64,000 nucleotides of DNA, from NCBI GenBank assembly GCA_041391925.1, contig JAWKNA010000004.1, positions 186,001 through 250,000 of the forward strand, written 5' to 3'. Position numbers and translations under genes: made by a program. Shown piece after piece: positions 1 to 9,057 of the stretch (within the stretch, counting starts at the first letter, position 1; the number at the start of each line of letters is the position of its first letter). Source of the stretch: JBPOFM01 sp041391925 (GTDB lineage Bacteria; Bacteroidota; Bacteroidia; Flavobacteriales; Flavobacteriaceae). The notes below the pieces were generated by a model that was given only the letters and a program-made list of their open reading frames with translations, was not told the origin of the DNA and did no database searches.

Positions 1-957
1 ATAACCTTTAGTGACATTATTTCCCAGCAACAATTGTATGGCTTTTTCCATCGAACGTGGAGATGCATCTAAGGTTGAAAGTGTAGTGCTGAACATGGTG
101 GCAAAAGCTGCAATTCCAATAATTGGATATGACCAATGGCCAAGATTGTTGACATACATCTGAATGAGTTGATTTGAAAAACCACTAGCCGATTCACTAA
201 ATGTTTGTCCACTATTGAACATGACCAAAGCTCCAAGTGCCACAAACCCAAGCCCTAAAATTATGGTAGTAATGAAACCGACATTAAAATCAAAAATGGA
301 TGTTTTTACGTCATAACTTTTAGACTCCTTTTGTTTTTCAAGAGCCCAAAGCGATTGCCAAACGGAAATATCCAATGGTGCAGGCATCCACCCCATAAAC
401 GCAATTAAAAATCCTATTTCCATTGTTGTATTGGGAAATACCTGAACAAAAGTCATCGAAGAATGGATATTAAATAATGCCATTAAAACGGCCATTAGGG
501 TACTTATCGAAAGAGTGATAACAATGATTTTCATCAATCTGTCGAGCAATCTATACTTTCCTACAGCTAAAATTATAAAACAAATACCAAGTATGACAAA
601 CGTCCAGGTCTTGACAGAAATAAAATCTCCAAAAAGCGAGGACGCCAAACCAGCCGTGACAATCGTAACACCCAATTGAATGGTAAACATTGTAGCAAGC
701 GACAATATAAAGTATGCCAATAGCACTCCCTTTCCAAGTTTTTTATATCCTTCCAGAAGACTTTCGCCTGTTGCCAATGCATAACGCGGTCCAAATTGGA
801 AAAAGGGATATTTAAAGAGATTGACCAGAATCAGTGCCCAAACAAGACCAAAACCAAAGTCTGCTCCTGCACGCGTAGACTGTACCAAATGGGATACTCC
901 AATTGCAGCGCCAGCAAACAATAAACCTGGGCCAAATTGTTTCAATGAAATTGCCAT
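1..957 (-). CDS. Nramp-like divalent metal transporter (C-terminus cut by window edge)
   Basis: The reverse strand gives an open frame of about 319 residues running off the window start, with many hydrophobic segments. The opening GPGLLFAGAAIGVSHLVQS and the following TRAGADFGF match the first membrane helix of Nramp-family proton-coupled metal transporters. The usual DPGN metal-binding motif of helix 1 is replaced by IGVS, and the helix 6 MPH motif reads WMPAPLDISVW, so this is a divergent member and Mn/Fe transport should not be assumed. Its ATG overlaps the stop of the upstream sigma factor by one base (TAATG), which suggests translational coupling. It is the last visible gene of a four-gene operon on this strand. 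Confidence 0.8.
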   Translation of the reverse strand, partial: MAISLKQFGPGLLFAGAAIGVSHLVQSTRAGADFGFGLVWALILVNLFKYPFFQFGPRYALATGESLLEGYKKLGKGVLLAYFILSLATMFTIQLGVTIVTAGLASSLFGDFISVKTWTFVILGICFIILAVGKYRLLDRLMKIIVITLSISTLMAVLMALFNIHSSMTFVQVFPNTTMEIGFLIAFMGWMPAPLDISVWQSLWALEKQKESKSYDVKTSIFDFNVGFITTIILGLGFVALGALVMFNSGQTFSESASGFSNQLIQMYVNNLGHWSYPIIGIAAFATMFSTTLSTLDASPRSMEKAIQLLLGNNVTKGY

Positions 958-1508
958 TACTGTTTTTTGATAATTTCCGCCAATAATTTCTTGGCACGTA
1001 GGAGCTTGACCTTTACATTATTGATAGGTTCATTGAGTTGTTCAGAAATCTCTTGGTAACTTAGTTCCTGAAAATATCTTAAGTTGATTACTTCCTGATA
1101 ATGAGGCTTTAGTTTTTTGATATCGCGAAGCAGTTTTGCAAGATTTTGTTCAGTAATCAAATCATCTTCTGGCGAAGGAGATTCATCAATAATGTTGTAA
1201 AATTCATCATCATCATCTCGTTTGGCTGTGGTATTGGGGATGGATGATTTTTGTTTTCTCAACAAATCGATATGGATGTTTTTTGAAATGGTAATCAACC
1301 AGGTTTTGAATTCATAATCTTCATTGTACGAGGCAATTTTATCAAAAGCTTTTGAGAAGGTTTGAATAGTAATATCCTCAGCATCATTTTCATTTTCGGT
1401 GCGTTTCAATTGAAAACCATAAATGTCATTCCAAAAAGTGTCCAATAAAAAATTGAACGCCAACTGGTCATTCATTTTAGCTTTGTGAATCGCTTTTTTT
1501 ATTTCCAA
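957..1508 (-). CDS. ECF-type RNA polymerase sigma factor
   Basis: This 183-residue protein has sigma-70 region 2 at about residues 15-75 (AFNFLLDTFW, DAEDITIQTFSKAFDKI) and region 4 at about 130-180 (LRYFQELSYQEISEQLN, a helix-turn-helix). The start is TTG at 1508, because the family's conserved N-terminal helix (EIKKAIHKAK) begins there; an internal ATG at 1475 would remove it. It overlaps the end of the glycosyltransferase gene by 10 bases and its stop overlaps the start of the Nramp-like gene by one base. No anti-sigma gene is next to it, so how it is controlled cannot be seen here. Confidence 0.9.
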   Translation of the reverse strand: MEIKKAIHKAKMNDQLAFNFLLDTFWNDIYGFQLKRTENENDAEDITIQTFSKAFDKIASYNEDYEFKTWLITISKNIHIDLLRKQKSSIPNTTAKRDDDDEFYNIIDESPSPEDDLITEQNLAKLLRDIKKLKPHYQEVINLRYFQELSYQEISEQLNEPINNVKVKLLRAKKLLAEIIKKQ

Positions 1509-2611
1509 TGATTGGGATTTGAAGTCAGGTTTTTTATAAAGATAGATAATTGTGTGGTAATTAAAAACAATTCCAAAAGAGGCAAATAGGGAATCAAATC
1601 TTTTTCATTCAATTTTTTTGAGGCCAAAGTTATGCTGACAAATAAAACAATATATCTCAAAACGATAAGACCCATCAAAATTTTCCAATAATGCATTGAA
1701 CTGATGAGAACTATTCCCAAGACAAAAAACAAAAATTGAGACAAATAGAACAGTGTTAGTAATGCCTTATGATGAATTTTATAATATTTTGCGGTGCTTA
1801 TATGCCTACGTTTTTGTAAAAGCCAATCCCCATAGGTTTTCTTGGGAATGGATTCGGTAAAACTGTCTTTTGTGTAGCAAATGGAAGTGTTATTGGCATT
1901 GGCACTTTCGTTGACAAACAAATCGTCATCGCCAGATTTGATGTTCATATGGTTCATAAATCCACGAGCTTCAAAAAAAATTTGTTTGGTATAAGCCAAA
2001 TTACGACCAACTGCCATATAAGGCTGGCCAATTTTTGCATAAGCAAAATATTGAATTGCTGTCAATAGAGTTTCAAATCGTATCAGCTTATTCAAAAATG
2101 ATTTTGGCTGCTTTTTATAGGCTCCATAGCCAATGACAATGGATTTTTGATTGGTGAATTGACTGCTCATTTCCTTGATCCACTGATTGGTCAACGGTTT
2201 ACAATCGGCATCCGTGAAGAGAAGATGGTTGTGTGTTGCAGCTTTAATCCCAAGTGTCAGCGCGTATTTCTTGTTTCCCCAAAAAGCTTCGATATTCTTT
2301 ACATCAACAATTTTAATATTTGCATGCTGAGCTTTAAAAGATTCCATGACCTTTAAGGTCTTGTCAGTGGAACTGTCATTAATGAGGATGATTTCGAAAT
2401 TTGGATAGTCTTGATCAAGAATAAACGGAAGATGTTTTTTAAGATTTTTGGCTTCGTTTTTAGCACAAATAATTACAGAAATAGGAACATAATTGGGTTC
2501 TTTGTTTTCTGGTTTTTTAAAAGAAAATTTTCCAAAAATAAATCCGTAAAATATAATTTGAATAAGAATGACTACAATGAAACTGTAGAACAAAACATCA
2601 AAAATCAGCAT
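1499..2611 (-). CDS. Family 2 glycosyltransferase, membrane-anchored
   Basis: This 370-residue protein has an N-terminal membrane segment (about residues 5-28), a GT-A domain at about 40-260, and two or three membrane segments near the C-terminus (about 285-355). The nucleotide-sugar and metal signature is visible as TDADCKP, followed by SGDDDLFV and QKRRH, the positions of the DxD, the catalytic acid and the QxxRW-like motif (W replaced by H). It probably transfers a sugar to a lipid or polysaccharide at the inner membrane. The substrate cannot be told. It starts 6 bases after the small Cys protein and overlaps the sigma factor gene by 10 bases. Confidence 0.87.
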   Translation of the reverse strand: MLIFDVLFYSFIVVILIQIIFYGFIFGKFSFKKPENKEPNYVPISVIICAKNEAKNLKKHLPFILDQDYPNFEIILINDSSTDKTLKVMESFKAQHANIKIVDVKNIEAFWGNKKYALTLGIKAATHNHLLFTDADCKPLTNQWIKEMSSQFTNQKSIVIGYGAYKKQPKSFLNKLIRFETLLTAIQYFAYAKIGQPYMAVGRNLAYTKQIFFEARGFMNHMNIKSGDDDLFVNESANANNTSICYTKDSFTESIPKKTYGDWLLQKRRHISTAKYYKIHHKALLTLFYLSQFLFFVLGIVLISSMHYWKILMGLIVLRYIVLFVSITLASKKLNEKDLIPYLPLLELFLITTQLSIFIKNLTSNPNHWK

Positions 2612-2617
2612 GAAAAA

Positions 2618-2821
2618 CTAGGAGTGTTGTGGTTCATTACAATTTTTGAATTGGTCTGGTGTCTTTCCACAAAAGCCACAAGCTTCACCTTCTTTATTGA
2701 GCATAGGATTTTGGCTAGCGCAAGTGCCAGCAAATTTTCCATCCTTTTTAGCCCATAATTTTATCGCTATGCCAGCGACTCCTAAGCCTAAAAGAATTAA
2801 AGTGATTAATAAAAGTTTCAT
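2618..2821 (-). CDS. Small membrane protein with C-terminal cysteines
   Basis: This 67-residue protein has one N-terminal membrane helix or signal anchor (residues 1-23) followed by a short soluble part with four cysteines (CASQNPML, EACGFCGK, NCN). The CxxC pair suggests metal or disulfide chemistry, but I do not recognise a characterised family. It opens the operon with the glycosyltransferase, 6 bases upstream of it, so a role linked to the envelope is plausible. Confidence 0.75.
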   Translation of the reverse strand: MKLLLITLILLGLGVAGIAIKLWAKKDGKFAGTCASQNPMLNKEGEACGFCGKTPDQFKNCNEPQHS

Positions 2822-2838
2822 TTTAGATGAATTTTATG

Positions 2839-2846
2839 CAAAGATA
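2839..2846 (-). promoter_or_regulatory. Candidate -7 promoter element for the operon at 2821-1
   Basis: On the minus strand TATCTTTG matches the Bacteroidota -7 consensus TAnnTTTG exactly, 18 bases before the ATG of the first gene. No clean TTG at the -33 position was seen (TTC at a spacing of 22), so only half of the promoter is supported. Confidence 0.35.
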
Positions 2847-3012
2847 TAATTTTATTGGCAGTTAATAGGAAGTCATACAGAAGAACTAGTTATACCTTAA
2901 AAATATTAAAATCCTAAAAATCAAAAAAAGTAATTTGCTTTTTTAAAAAATCCTGATATTCAATTGATTTAATTTATAAATTTATAACTCTAACCAATTA
3001 AATCATTAATAT

Positions 3013-3699
3013 ATGAAAAAATTATTTGCAGAATTCTTTGGTACATTTTGGCTTGTATTTGGAGGATGTGGAAGTGCCATTTTCGCTGCAGCCTATCCCG
3101 AACTCGGAATTGGCTTTGTTGGCGTGGCACTAGCTTTTGGATTAACCGTTTTGACCATGGCATACGCTGTTGGACATATTTCTGGAGCACATTTTAACCC
3201 TGCCGTAACTCTAGGATTATGGGCAGGTGGAATGTTTCCTGCCAAAAATCTTTTAGGCTATATCCTAGCCCAAGTTATTGGAGGTATTGCTGCTGCAGGT
3301 GTATTGTATGTCATAATAAGTGGAAAATCGGATTTTGTGGACATTGGAAGTTTTGCCGCTAACGGTTATGGAGATTTATCCCCTGGAGGTTACGGTATGA
3401 TGTCTGTTTTGATTACCGAGTTTGTGTTGACTATGTTTTTTTTATTGATTATTTTGGGCAGTACTTATCCCAAAGCGCCAGCAGGATTTGCAGGAATTGC
3501 CATTGGTTTGGCATTAACCTTAATCCATTTGATAAGTATTCCGATCTCCAATACGTCTGTTAACCCTGCACGTTCAACAAGTCAGGCGCTGTTTGCAGGT
3601 GGAGAATTTATGTCACAACTATGGTTGTTTTGGTTAGCACCAATTGCTGGAGCTTTAGTGGCTGGCTTTCTGCACAAAGCCCTTTTTAGTAAAGATTGA
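3013..3699 (+). CDS. aqpZ: Aquaporin Z-type water channel
   Basis: This 228-residue protein has six membrane helices and two half-helix loops with the two NPA motifs (N62-P-A in HFNPAVTLG and N184-P-A in SVNPARS). The selectivity-filter positions H172 (LIHLIS) and R187 are those of water-selective aquaporins rather than glycerol facilitators. It passively conducts water across the inner membrane. It is transcribed alone, and a hairpin terminator follows. The length is normal for the family. Confidence 0.95.
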   Translation: MKKLFAEFFGTFWLVFGGCGSAIFAAAYPELGIGFVGVALAFGLTVLTMAYAVGHISGAHFNPAVTLGLWAGGMFPAKNLLGYILAQVIGGIAAAGVLYVIISGKSDFVDIGSFAANGYGDLSPGGYGMMSVLITEFVLTMFFLLIILGSTYPKAPAGFAGIAIGLALTLIHLISIPISNTSVNPARSTSQALFAGGEFMSQLWLFWLAPIAGALVAGFLHKALFSKD

Positions 3700-3720
3700 A
3701 AAAAAATTAAGTTTTGAGCA

Positions 3721-3770
3721 AAAAAAAACCACTCAATGCCGATACTTATTTTCGGGAGAGTGGTTTTTTA
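3721..3770. terminator. Bidirectional rho-independent terminator
   Basis: A 12-bp perfect inverted repeat (AAAAAACCACTC at 3723-3734, GAGTGGTTTTTT at 3758-3769) lies between the convergent aquaporin and anti-sigma genes. T tracts on both strands would let it stop both. Confidence 0.8.
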
Positions 3771-3789
3771 CTGTAATGTAAATTACAAT

Positions 3790-4581
3790 TTATTTGTTTT
3801 TTAGAGAAATTTCGGCAACTGAATTTTCCGCACTTGCCTTATTATTGGTGTTATTTTTATTTTCGATGGTAATGCTCAAGCCCAATGCGTTTTCCATATA
3901 TGGAAGTGATTTGAGGTTTCTGTCATTGGCATCAAGTATGCCTAGACTAACCATTTTATCCTGTAGTTCAGCCCATATTTCATATTGTTGCTCTGCTGGC
4001 AATTTAGGCAAAGACACAACATCAATCATTGAGGTTTTATCTATTTGATTAATGTATGCAACAGTTTTAAGGTCTTTAGCTCTTTCATTTCCTCGCAAAA
4101 CATATTTTTCAGTTTCTGGATTGTTCAATTTCATGAATTGGAGCATCACATTATCAAGTTTATTATTGTTTTCTTGAATGTCGCTTCTCAAATCAAAAAT
4201 CTCGTCAACCACTACTTGATTTTCTTCAACTAAAGCCAAATTTTTCTGGTACAGTAAAAACGCCGTGATGGCAAAGGCGATTGCAGCGAAACTTGCCGCA
4301 ATGCTATACCAAGGCGTGTTGTGCTTTGGGACATCGACACGTTTAATCGGGTTTTCCTCAATGGTTTCCAATATAGAGCCCAAAATATGCTTGGGAGGCT
4401 CTACAGCATTAGATTTGGCAATGATTTCCAAATTATTTTGTAAACGGTTGTATTCAGTTTGTATTTCAGGATATTCTGAAATATAATGTTCAACTTCCAC
4501 CGACTCTGCAATAGAAGTGTCGCCTAATATGTACTTGTCAATTAGACCAGAGTTAATGAATATTTGTAATTTTGTTTCCAT
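3790..4581 (-). CDS. Anti-sigma factor, RskA type
   Basis: This 263-residue protein has an N-terminal zinc-less anti-sigma region (residues 1-85), one membrane helix at about 90-112, a short coiled coil (LALVEENQVVVDEIF), and a C-terminal extracytoplasmic RskA-like domain (LPKLPAEQQYEIWAELQDKMVSLG). It starts 11 bases after the sigma factor stop, so the pair is co-transcribed. It is inferred to hold that sigma factor at the membrane until a periplasmic signal leads to its breakdown. Confidence 0.88.
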   Translation of the reverse strand: METKLQIFINSGLIDKYILGDTSIAESVEVEHYISEYPEIQTEYNRLQNNLEIIAKSNAVEPPKHILGSILETIEENPIKRVDVPKHNTPWYSIAASFAAIAFAITAFLLYQKNLALVEENQVVVDEIFDLRSDIQENNNKLDNVMLQFMKLNNPETEKYVLRGNERAKDLKTVAYINQIDKTSMIDVVSLPKLPAEQQYEIWAELQDKMVSLGILDANDRNLKSLPYMENALGLSITIENKNNTNNKASAENSVAEISLKNK

Positions 4582-4592
4582 TTCTTGATGTA

Positions 4593-5123
4593 TTATGGAT
4601 CGTAGACTTTTTTAAGTTCACGTAATCCAATTTTTAATCTGGACTTAATAGTACCCAACGGAATATCCAATTCTTCGCTAGCTTCTTGCTGCGTGAGCCC
4701 TTCGAAAAATAGGGCATTTAATACAATTTGATACTTGCTGTCCAATCGTTCAACTTGATCTCTTAAATCAAGAACATCCTGATTTAAGTTCTGGGTTGGT
4801 AAGATATATACGTTTGATTTATCTATTTGGACTTCTTTCTCGAAACGATTATTAAAACTCCTCAATTTATCTATAGCAGTATTGCGTGCTATTCGATATA
4901 ACCATGTGAATAATTTGGCTTTTGATGAATCATATTTTTTAGAATGCTTCCAGATTTTTACAAAGCTTTCCTGAAGTGCATCTTCTGCAATTTCTTCATT
5001 GTTTGTAATCTTTAAAATAACGCCATATAGACTATCTGCATAATTTTCATATAGTATATTAATGGCGGCTCTGTCACCGTTTTCAAGTAGTTTTACGATA
5101 TGTTGTTCTAACGATGCGCTCAA
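4593..5123 (-). CDS. ECF RNA polymerase sigma factor, SigK-like
   Basis: This 176-residue protein has region 2 at about residues 25-95 (LYENYADSLYGVILKI, AEDALQESFVKIWKHSKKYD, FTWLYRIARNTAIDKLR) and region 4 at about 120-172 (GLTQQEASEELDIPLGTIKSRLKIGLREL). The start is TTG at 5123; an in-frame stop lies two codons upstream and no ATG is available. The anti-sigma gene follows directly. A likely self-type promoter lies 28 bases upstream. Confidence 0.92.
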   Translation of the reverse strand: MSASLEQHIVKLLENGDRAAINILYENYADSLYGVILKITNNEEIAEDALQESFVKIWKHSKKYDSSKAKLFTWLYRIARNTAIDKLRSFNNRFEKEVQIDKSNVYILPTQNLNQDVLDLRDQVERLDSKYQIVLNALFFEGLTQQEASEELDIPLGTIKSRLKIGLRELKKVYDP

Positions 5124-5150
5124 AATTTATTTTTTATTGATAAAAACATC

Positions 5151-5179
5151 CAAAAGTTATTTTCTAACGTATATATCAA
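5151..5179 (-). promoter_or_regulatory. Candidate promoter for the sigma/anti-sigma pair
   Basis: Read on the minus strand, TTG (5177-5179), an 18-base spacer and AACTTTTG (5151-5158, 7 of 8 consensus bases of TAnnTTTG) end 28 bases before the TTG start codon. Spacing and position fit a housekeeping Bacteroidota promoter. Confidence 0.4.
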
Positions 5180-5320
5180 AAGCGGGTAAAATTAATAAAT
5201 ATTAGTAAACAGTATTTCAAAATAAATATTGTTTTTAATGCTTACAGGAATGTATATTTCTTCTCAAAAGAAATTGATTAATAGCTTTTTCAAACATACA
5301 TTCTTAATTTTTATACCAGA

Positions 5321-5350
5321 AAAGAGCTTCAAAGAGATTTGAAGCTCTTT
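5321..5350. terminator. Terminator hairpin after murB
   Basis: A perfect 13-bp stem (AAAGAGCTTCAAA at 5321-5333, TTTGAAGCTCTTT at 5338-5350) with a 4-base loop begins 3 bases past the murB stop. The long T run lies on the plus side and only a short one on the murB strand, but no plus-strand gene lies upstream for it to serve. Confidence 0.7.
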
Positions 5351-5353
5351 TTT

Positions 5354-6367
5354 TTATATAATATTTACTTCGGTTTCAATGTGGATATTAAAGATACGAT
5401 AAATAGTTTTTTGGATCAGCAAGGCCAATTTAAAAATATCATTTCCATCGGCTCCTCCATAATTTACCAAAACCAAAGCCTGATGCTTATGTACGCCGTA
5501 ATTACCTAAAGTTTTACCTTTAAAGCCTGCTGTTTCGATAAGCCATCCTGCTGGAACTTTTACCTCGGCATCTGAGATAGTGTAACTTGGTATTTCGGGG
5601 AAGTTAAGTTTGAGTATTTCCAGTTGTTTCTTCAAAATCACTGGGTTTTTGAAAAAACTACCACTATTGCCAATTTTTTTAGGGTCTGGAAGTTTACTTT
5701 GTCTAATTGAAATGACCGCTTTAGAAATATCCTGAATAGTTGGTTGTTCAATATTCATTTGTTCCAATTCGGATGAAATGGTTCCATAATTGACATGCAA
5801 TGCATGGTCTTTTTTTGTCAATTTGAATGTAACACTTGTAATAATATATTTTCCTTTGGCCTGTTGCTTGAATATGGATTCGCGGTAACCAAAATTACAT
5901 TCCTCAAATTCAAAACTTTTCATTTCGAGCGTTTCTACATCAATGGCCTCGCATGAGAAAAACACATCCTTCAATTCAACCCCATAAGCACCAATGTTCT
6001 GAATAGGAGCACTCCCTACATTGCCCGGAATTAAGGATAAATTTTCCAATCCTCCGTAATCCTGTTTTAAGCACCACATGACAAATTCATGCCAATTTTC
6101 GCCTGCGTTGGCTTTGATATAAATGAAAGTATCAGTTTCTTCAACCCTTACAATGCCTTTAAGATTGATGTGCATTACTAAAGCGTTGATGTCCTTTGTC
6201 AATAGCATGTTACTGCCACCGCCTAAAATAAACTTATTTGGGAAGTCTCTTAAAGAAAGAGCTTTCCTGAGCTCATCAACTGTACTTATTGACACAAAAT
6301 ATTCAGCTTTGGCGTCAATTCCAAATGTGTTGAATTTTTTTAAAGAAACATTCTCTTGAATACGCAT
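5354..6367 (-). CDS. murB: UDP-N-acetylmuramate dehydrogenase
   Basis: MurB reduces UDP-GlcNAc-enolpyruvate to UDP-MurNAc with NADPH in the cytoplasmic phase of peptidoglycan synthesis. The 337-residue protein shows the FAD-binding motifs ILGGGSNMLL (about 47-56) and IPGNVGSAPIQNIGAYG (about 113-129), the substrate motif YRESIFK, and the catalytic-serine segment GNSGSFFKNP. The length and the C-terminal EVNII fit type I MurB. Its ATG directly abuts the stop of the aminotransferase gene with no spacer, so the two are co-transcribed and probably coupled. Confidence 0.97.
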   Translation of the reverse strand: MRIQENVSLKKFNTFGIDAKAEYFVSISTVDELRKALSLRDFPNKFILGGGSNMLLTKDINALVMHINLKGIVRVEETDTFIYIKANAGENWHEFVMWCLKQDYGGLENLSLIPGNVGSAPIQNIGAYGVELKDVFFSCEAIDVETLEMKSFEFEECNFGYRESIFKQQAKGKYIITSVTFKLTKKDHALHVNYGTISSELEQMNIEQPTIQDISKAVISIRQSKLPDPKKIGNSGSFFKNPVILKKQLEILKLNFPEIPSYTISDAEVKVPAGWLIETAGFKGKTLGNYGVHKHQALVLVNYGGADGNDIFKLALLIQKTIYRIFNIHIETEVNII

Positions 6368-7558
6368 TTAGTTGTGATAAACTTTTAAAGCTTCACCTAA
6401 AATGTGGACAGCTTTTTTCAAACTATTCTCGTTGAGCACGTAGGCAATTCGGATTTGATTGAGTCCAACGCCGGGAGTAGAGTAGAAACCAGCTGCAGGA
6501 GCCACCATTACTGTCTCTCCATTGATGTCAAAACGTTCCAACAACCATTGTGCAAAATGGTCTGCGTTTTGAATTGGCAATTCTGCGATACAGTAAAAAG
6601 CACCATTGGGTCTAGCAACTTTGACGCCTTTAATCTTCTCCAATTCCTTGATTAGGGTGTTACGCCTTTTGACATATTCTTCTATGACTTCATCAAAATA
6701 ACTTTGAGGAGTTTCCAATGCAGCCTCACTGGCAATTTGAGCCAATGTTGGCGGACTTAGGCGTGCTTGGGCAAATTTTAGTGCTGTTTTGATGACTTCT
6801 TTATTTCTGGATACCAAATACCCAATGCGGGCACCACACATACTATAACGTTTGGAGACAGAATCTATCATAATGGCATTGTCCTCCAAACCTTCTTCTT
6901 GCATGATGGAGTAAAATTCATTACCATCATAGACAAATTCGCGATAGACTTCATCAGCAATCAAGAATAAATCGTGTTTTTTTACAATTGAAGCCAACTT
7001 TTTTATTTCTTCTTTTGAATAGAGATAACCAGTTGGATTTCCAGGATTGCAAATAAGGATGGCTTTAGTTTTTGGAGTGATCAGTTTTTCGAATTCTTCG
7101 ATGGCTGGCAGTGCAAAATTATCCTCAATTTTTGAAATGACAGGTACGACCTTAACATTAGAAGCTGTCGAAAACCCATTGTAGTTTGCATAAAATGGTT
7201 CAGGAATGATAATTTCGTCATCGCTGTCCATTATACTGCCAAAAGCAAATAATAAAGCTTCACTTCCGCCAGTCGTAACGATGATATCATTGTGAGTAAC
7301 GTCTATATGGTTTTTTTGGTAGTAGTTGGCTATCTTTTTTCGATATTCTTCAGAACCTTCGGAACGCGTATAAGCCAAAATATCCAACGAATGAATCTTT
7401 ACGGCATCTAGAGCAACTTCAGGAGTTTTTATATCTGGTTGTCCGATATTTAAATGATAGACAGTTTTTCCTTGTTTGTAAGCCTTTTCAGCATAAGGGA
7501 CGAGTTTTCGAATTGGTGATTCAGGCATGTGATGCCCTTTGTTTGAAATTTTTGGCAT
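6368..7558 (-). CDS. Pyridoxal-phosphate aminotransferase, class I/II
   Basis: This 396-residue fold type I aminotransferase has the substrate-side motif NIGQPDI, the cofactor motif CNPGNPTG (N171), the DEVYREFVY strand and the PLP-binding lysine K236 in SVSKRYSMCGARIGY. It resembles aspartate or aromatic/branched-chain aminotransferases. The exact amino acid substrate cannot be read from sequence. It is the first gene of a two-gene unit with murB. Confidence 0.92.
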   Translation of the reverse strand: MPKISNKGHHMPESPIRKLVPYAEKAYKQGKTVYHLNIGQPDIKTPEVALDAVKIHSLDILAYTRSEGSEEYRKKIANYYQKNHIDVTHNDIIVTTGGSEALLFAFGSIMDSDDEIIIPEPFYANYNGFSTASNVKVVPVISKIEDNFALPAIEEFEKLITPKTKAILICNPGNPTGYLYSKEEIKKLASIVKKHDLFLIADEVYREFVYDGNEFYSIMQEEGLEDNAIMIDSVSKRYSMCGARIGYLVSRNKEVIKTALKFAQARLSPPTLAQIASEAALETPQSYFDEVIEEYVKRRNTLIKELEKIKGVKVARPNGAFYCIAELPIQNADHFAQWLLERFDINGETVMVAPAAGFYSTPGVGLNQIRIAYVLNENSLKKAVHILGEALKVYHN

Positions 7559-7680
7559 TGACTTTAATTTTGAACAGCAAAGTACCGAAAATTATCTTAA
7601 AGTTTTTTTAAAATTTAACCTTAAAAAAGCAACTTGATGCAAAGTATTGTAAATTGTTATAGCTATCTAACTTTTATCCA

Positions 7681-9003
7681 ATGCTCAAAAGAATTACACT
7701 TACTTTTTTCTTGATTTTGGTTGCAGTTCTTTCTTTTTCTCAAGGTAGTTTTAATTTAGTTAACACAAGCAAAGATAAAATCAAATTCAAACTCATCAAT
7801 AATCTTATAGTCCTTCCTGTAGAAGTTAATGGTGTGGAACTTTCTTTTCTGTTAGATTCCGGAGTTAGTAAGCCCATTCTTTTCAATATCATTAACCTTT
7901 CCGATTCATTGCAAATCAATCATGTGGAAACGGTTTTTTTAAGAGGATTGGGAGCAGAAGGAACTGTAGAAGCTTTAAAGTCAAAACGGAATATTGTTAA
8001 AATTGGTAAGGCCATTAATGTGAACCAGGAAATCTATGTGGTCTTTGATGAAGGGATAAATTTTGCCCCTAGACTGGGAGTTCCTATACATGGCATTATT
8101 GGGTATGACATTTTTAAGGATTTGATTGTTGACGTTAATTATTCATCCAAGACTTTAAGATTGCACAATCCTAAAACATATAAATATAGGAATTGCAAGA
8201 AATGTGAAACTTTTAATTTGACCCTGAGCCACAATAAACCCTACATAGATGGTATGGTTGAAATAGATTCAAGCCAAATGCCGGTGAAGTTATTGATGGA
8301 TACCGGTGGAAGTGATGCATTATGGCTTTTTGAGGATGAAGATAGAGGTATCATGCCAATTGAAAACAAATATTTTGAGGATTATTTGGGCAAAGGGTTG
8401 AGTGGAAGTGTGTATGGTAAACGATCTAAAATCAAATCATTTTCATTGAAGGATTTTAAATTTAAGGATGTAAACGTTGCATTTCCAGATTCAGCATCTA
8501 TTAGTATAGCCAGAAAATTTAGGGATAGAAGTGGTAGCATATCTGGAGAGTTATTAAAGCGTTTTAACATAATCTTTGATTATACAAATGAGAAAATAAC
8601 CCTCAAGAAAAATAGTAATTTTAAAGCTCCGTTTCATTATAATAAAAGTGGAATTGTTTTAGAACAAAACGGAATTCGCTTAGTCAAGGAAATCAATGAG
8701 AAACTTGGATATGGACCAGAAACCAGTGAAAGTGCCAATAAGATAGTGGTACAGACATCTTACAATTATGCTCTCAAACCAGCATATACTATTGTAGAAT
8801 TGAGAAAAGGCTCACCTGCCGAAAAAGCAGGATTGCTTCTTGAAGATGTTATTTTGAGAGTTAACAATAAAGATACGGCCCATCTAAAGATGCAGGATAT
8901 TAATGATATGTTTTCTGATGAAGATGGTAAAGTAATACGAATAAGTGTTGATAGAAATGGAAAAATATTGAACTTCCAATTTAAACTCGAAAAATTGTTC
9001 TAA
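7681..9003 (+). CDS. Secreted retropepsin-like aspartyl protease with PDZ domain
   Basis: This 440-residue protein has a signal peptide (about residues 1-21), two tandem retropepsin-like halves and a C-terminal PDZ domain (about 345-430, GSPAEKAGLLLEDVILRVNNK). The first active-site-like motif is LLDSGVS (D59) and the second LMDTGGSD (D207), so both halves keep an Asp-Ser/Thr-Gly triplet. By family resemblance it is a periplasmic or outer-membrane-associated protease whose PDZ domain may bind peptides. It is a single-gene unit ending at a terminator. Confidence 0.82.
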   Translation: MLKRITLTFFLILVAVLSFSQGSFNLVNTSKDKIKFKLINNLIVLPVEVNGVELSFLLDSGVSKPILFNIINLSDSLQINHVETVFLRGLGAEGTVEALKSKRNIVKIGKAINVNQEIYVVFDEGINFAPRLGVPIHGIIGYDIFKDLIVDVNYSSKTLRLHNPKTYKYRNCKKCETFNLTLSHNKPYIDGMVEIDSSQMPVKLLMDTGGSDALWLFEDEDRGIMPIENKYFEDYLGKGLSGSVYGKRSKIKSFSLKDFKFKDVNVAFPDSASISIARKFRDRSGSISGELLKRFNIIFDYTNEKITLKKNSNFKAPFHYNKSGIVLEQNGIRLVKEINEKLGYGPETSESANKIVVQTSYNYALKPAYTIVELRKGSPAEKAGLLLEDVILRVNNKDTAHLKMQDINDMFSDEDGKVIRISVDRNGKILNFQFKLEKLF

Positions 9004-9008
9004 AATAA

Positions 9009-9036
9009 AAACCCTTTAATGTAAATTAAAGGGTTT
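9009..9036. terminator. Bidirectional terminator
   Basis: A perfect 12-bp stem (AAACCCTTTAAT at 9009-9020, ATTAAAGGGTTT at 9025-9036) with loop GTAA sits between the convergent PDZ-protease and DUF1573 genes. Confidence 0.75.
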
Positions 9037-9057
9037 AGAATCTTTGTCATTGGAATT

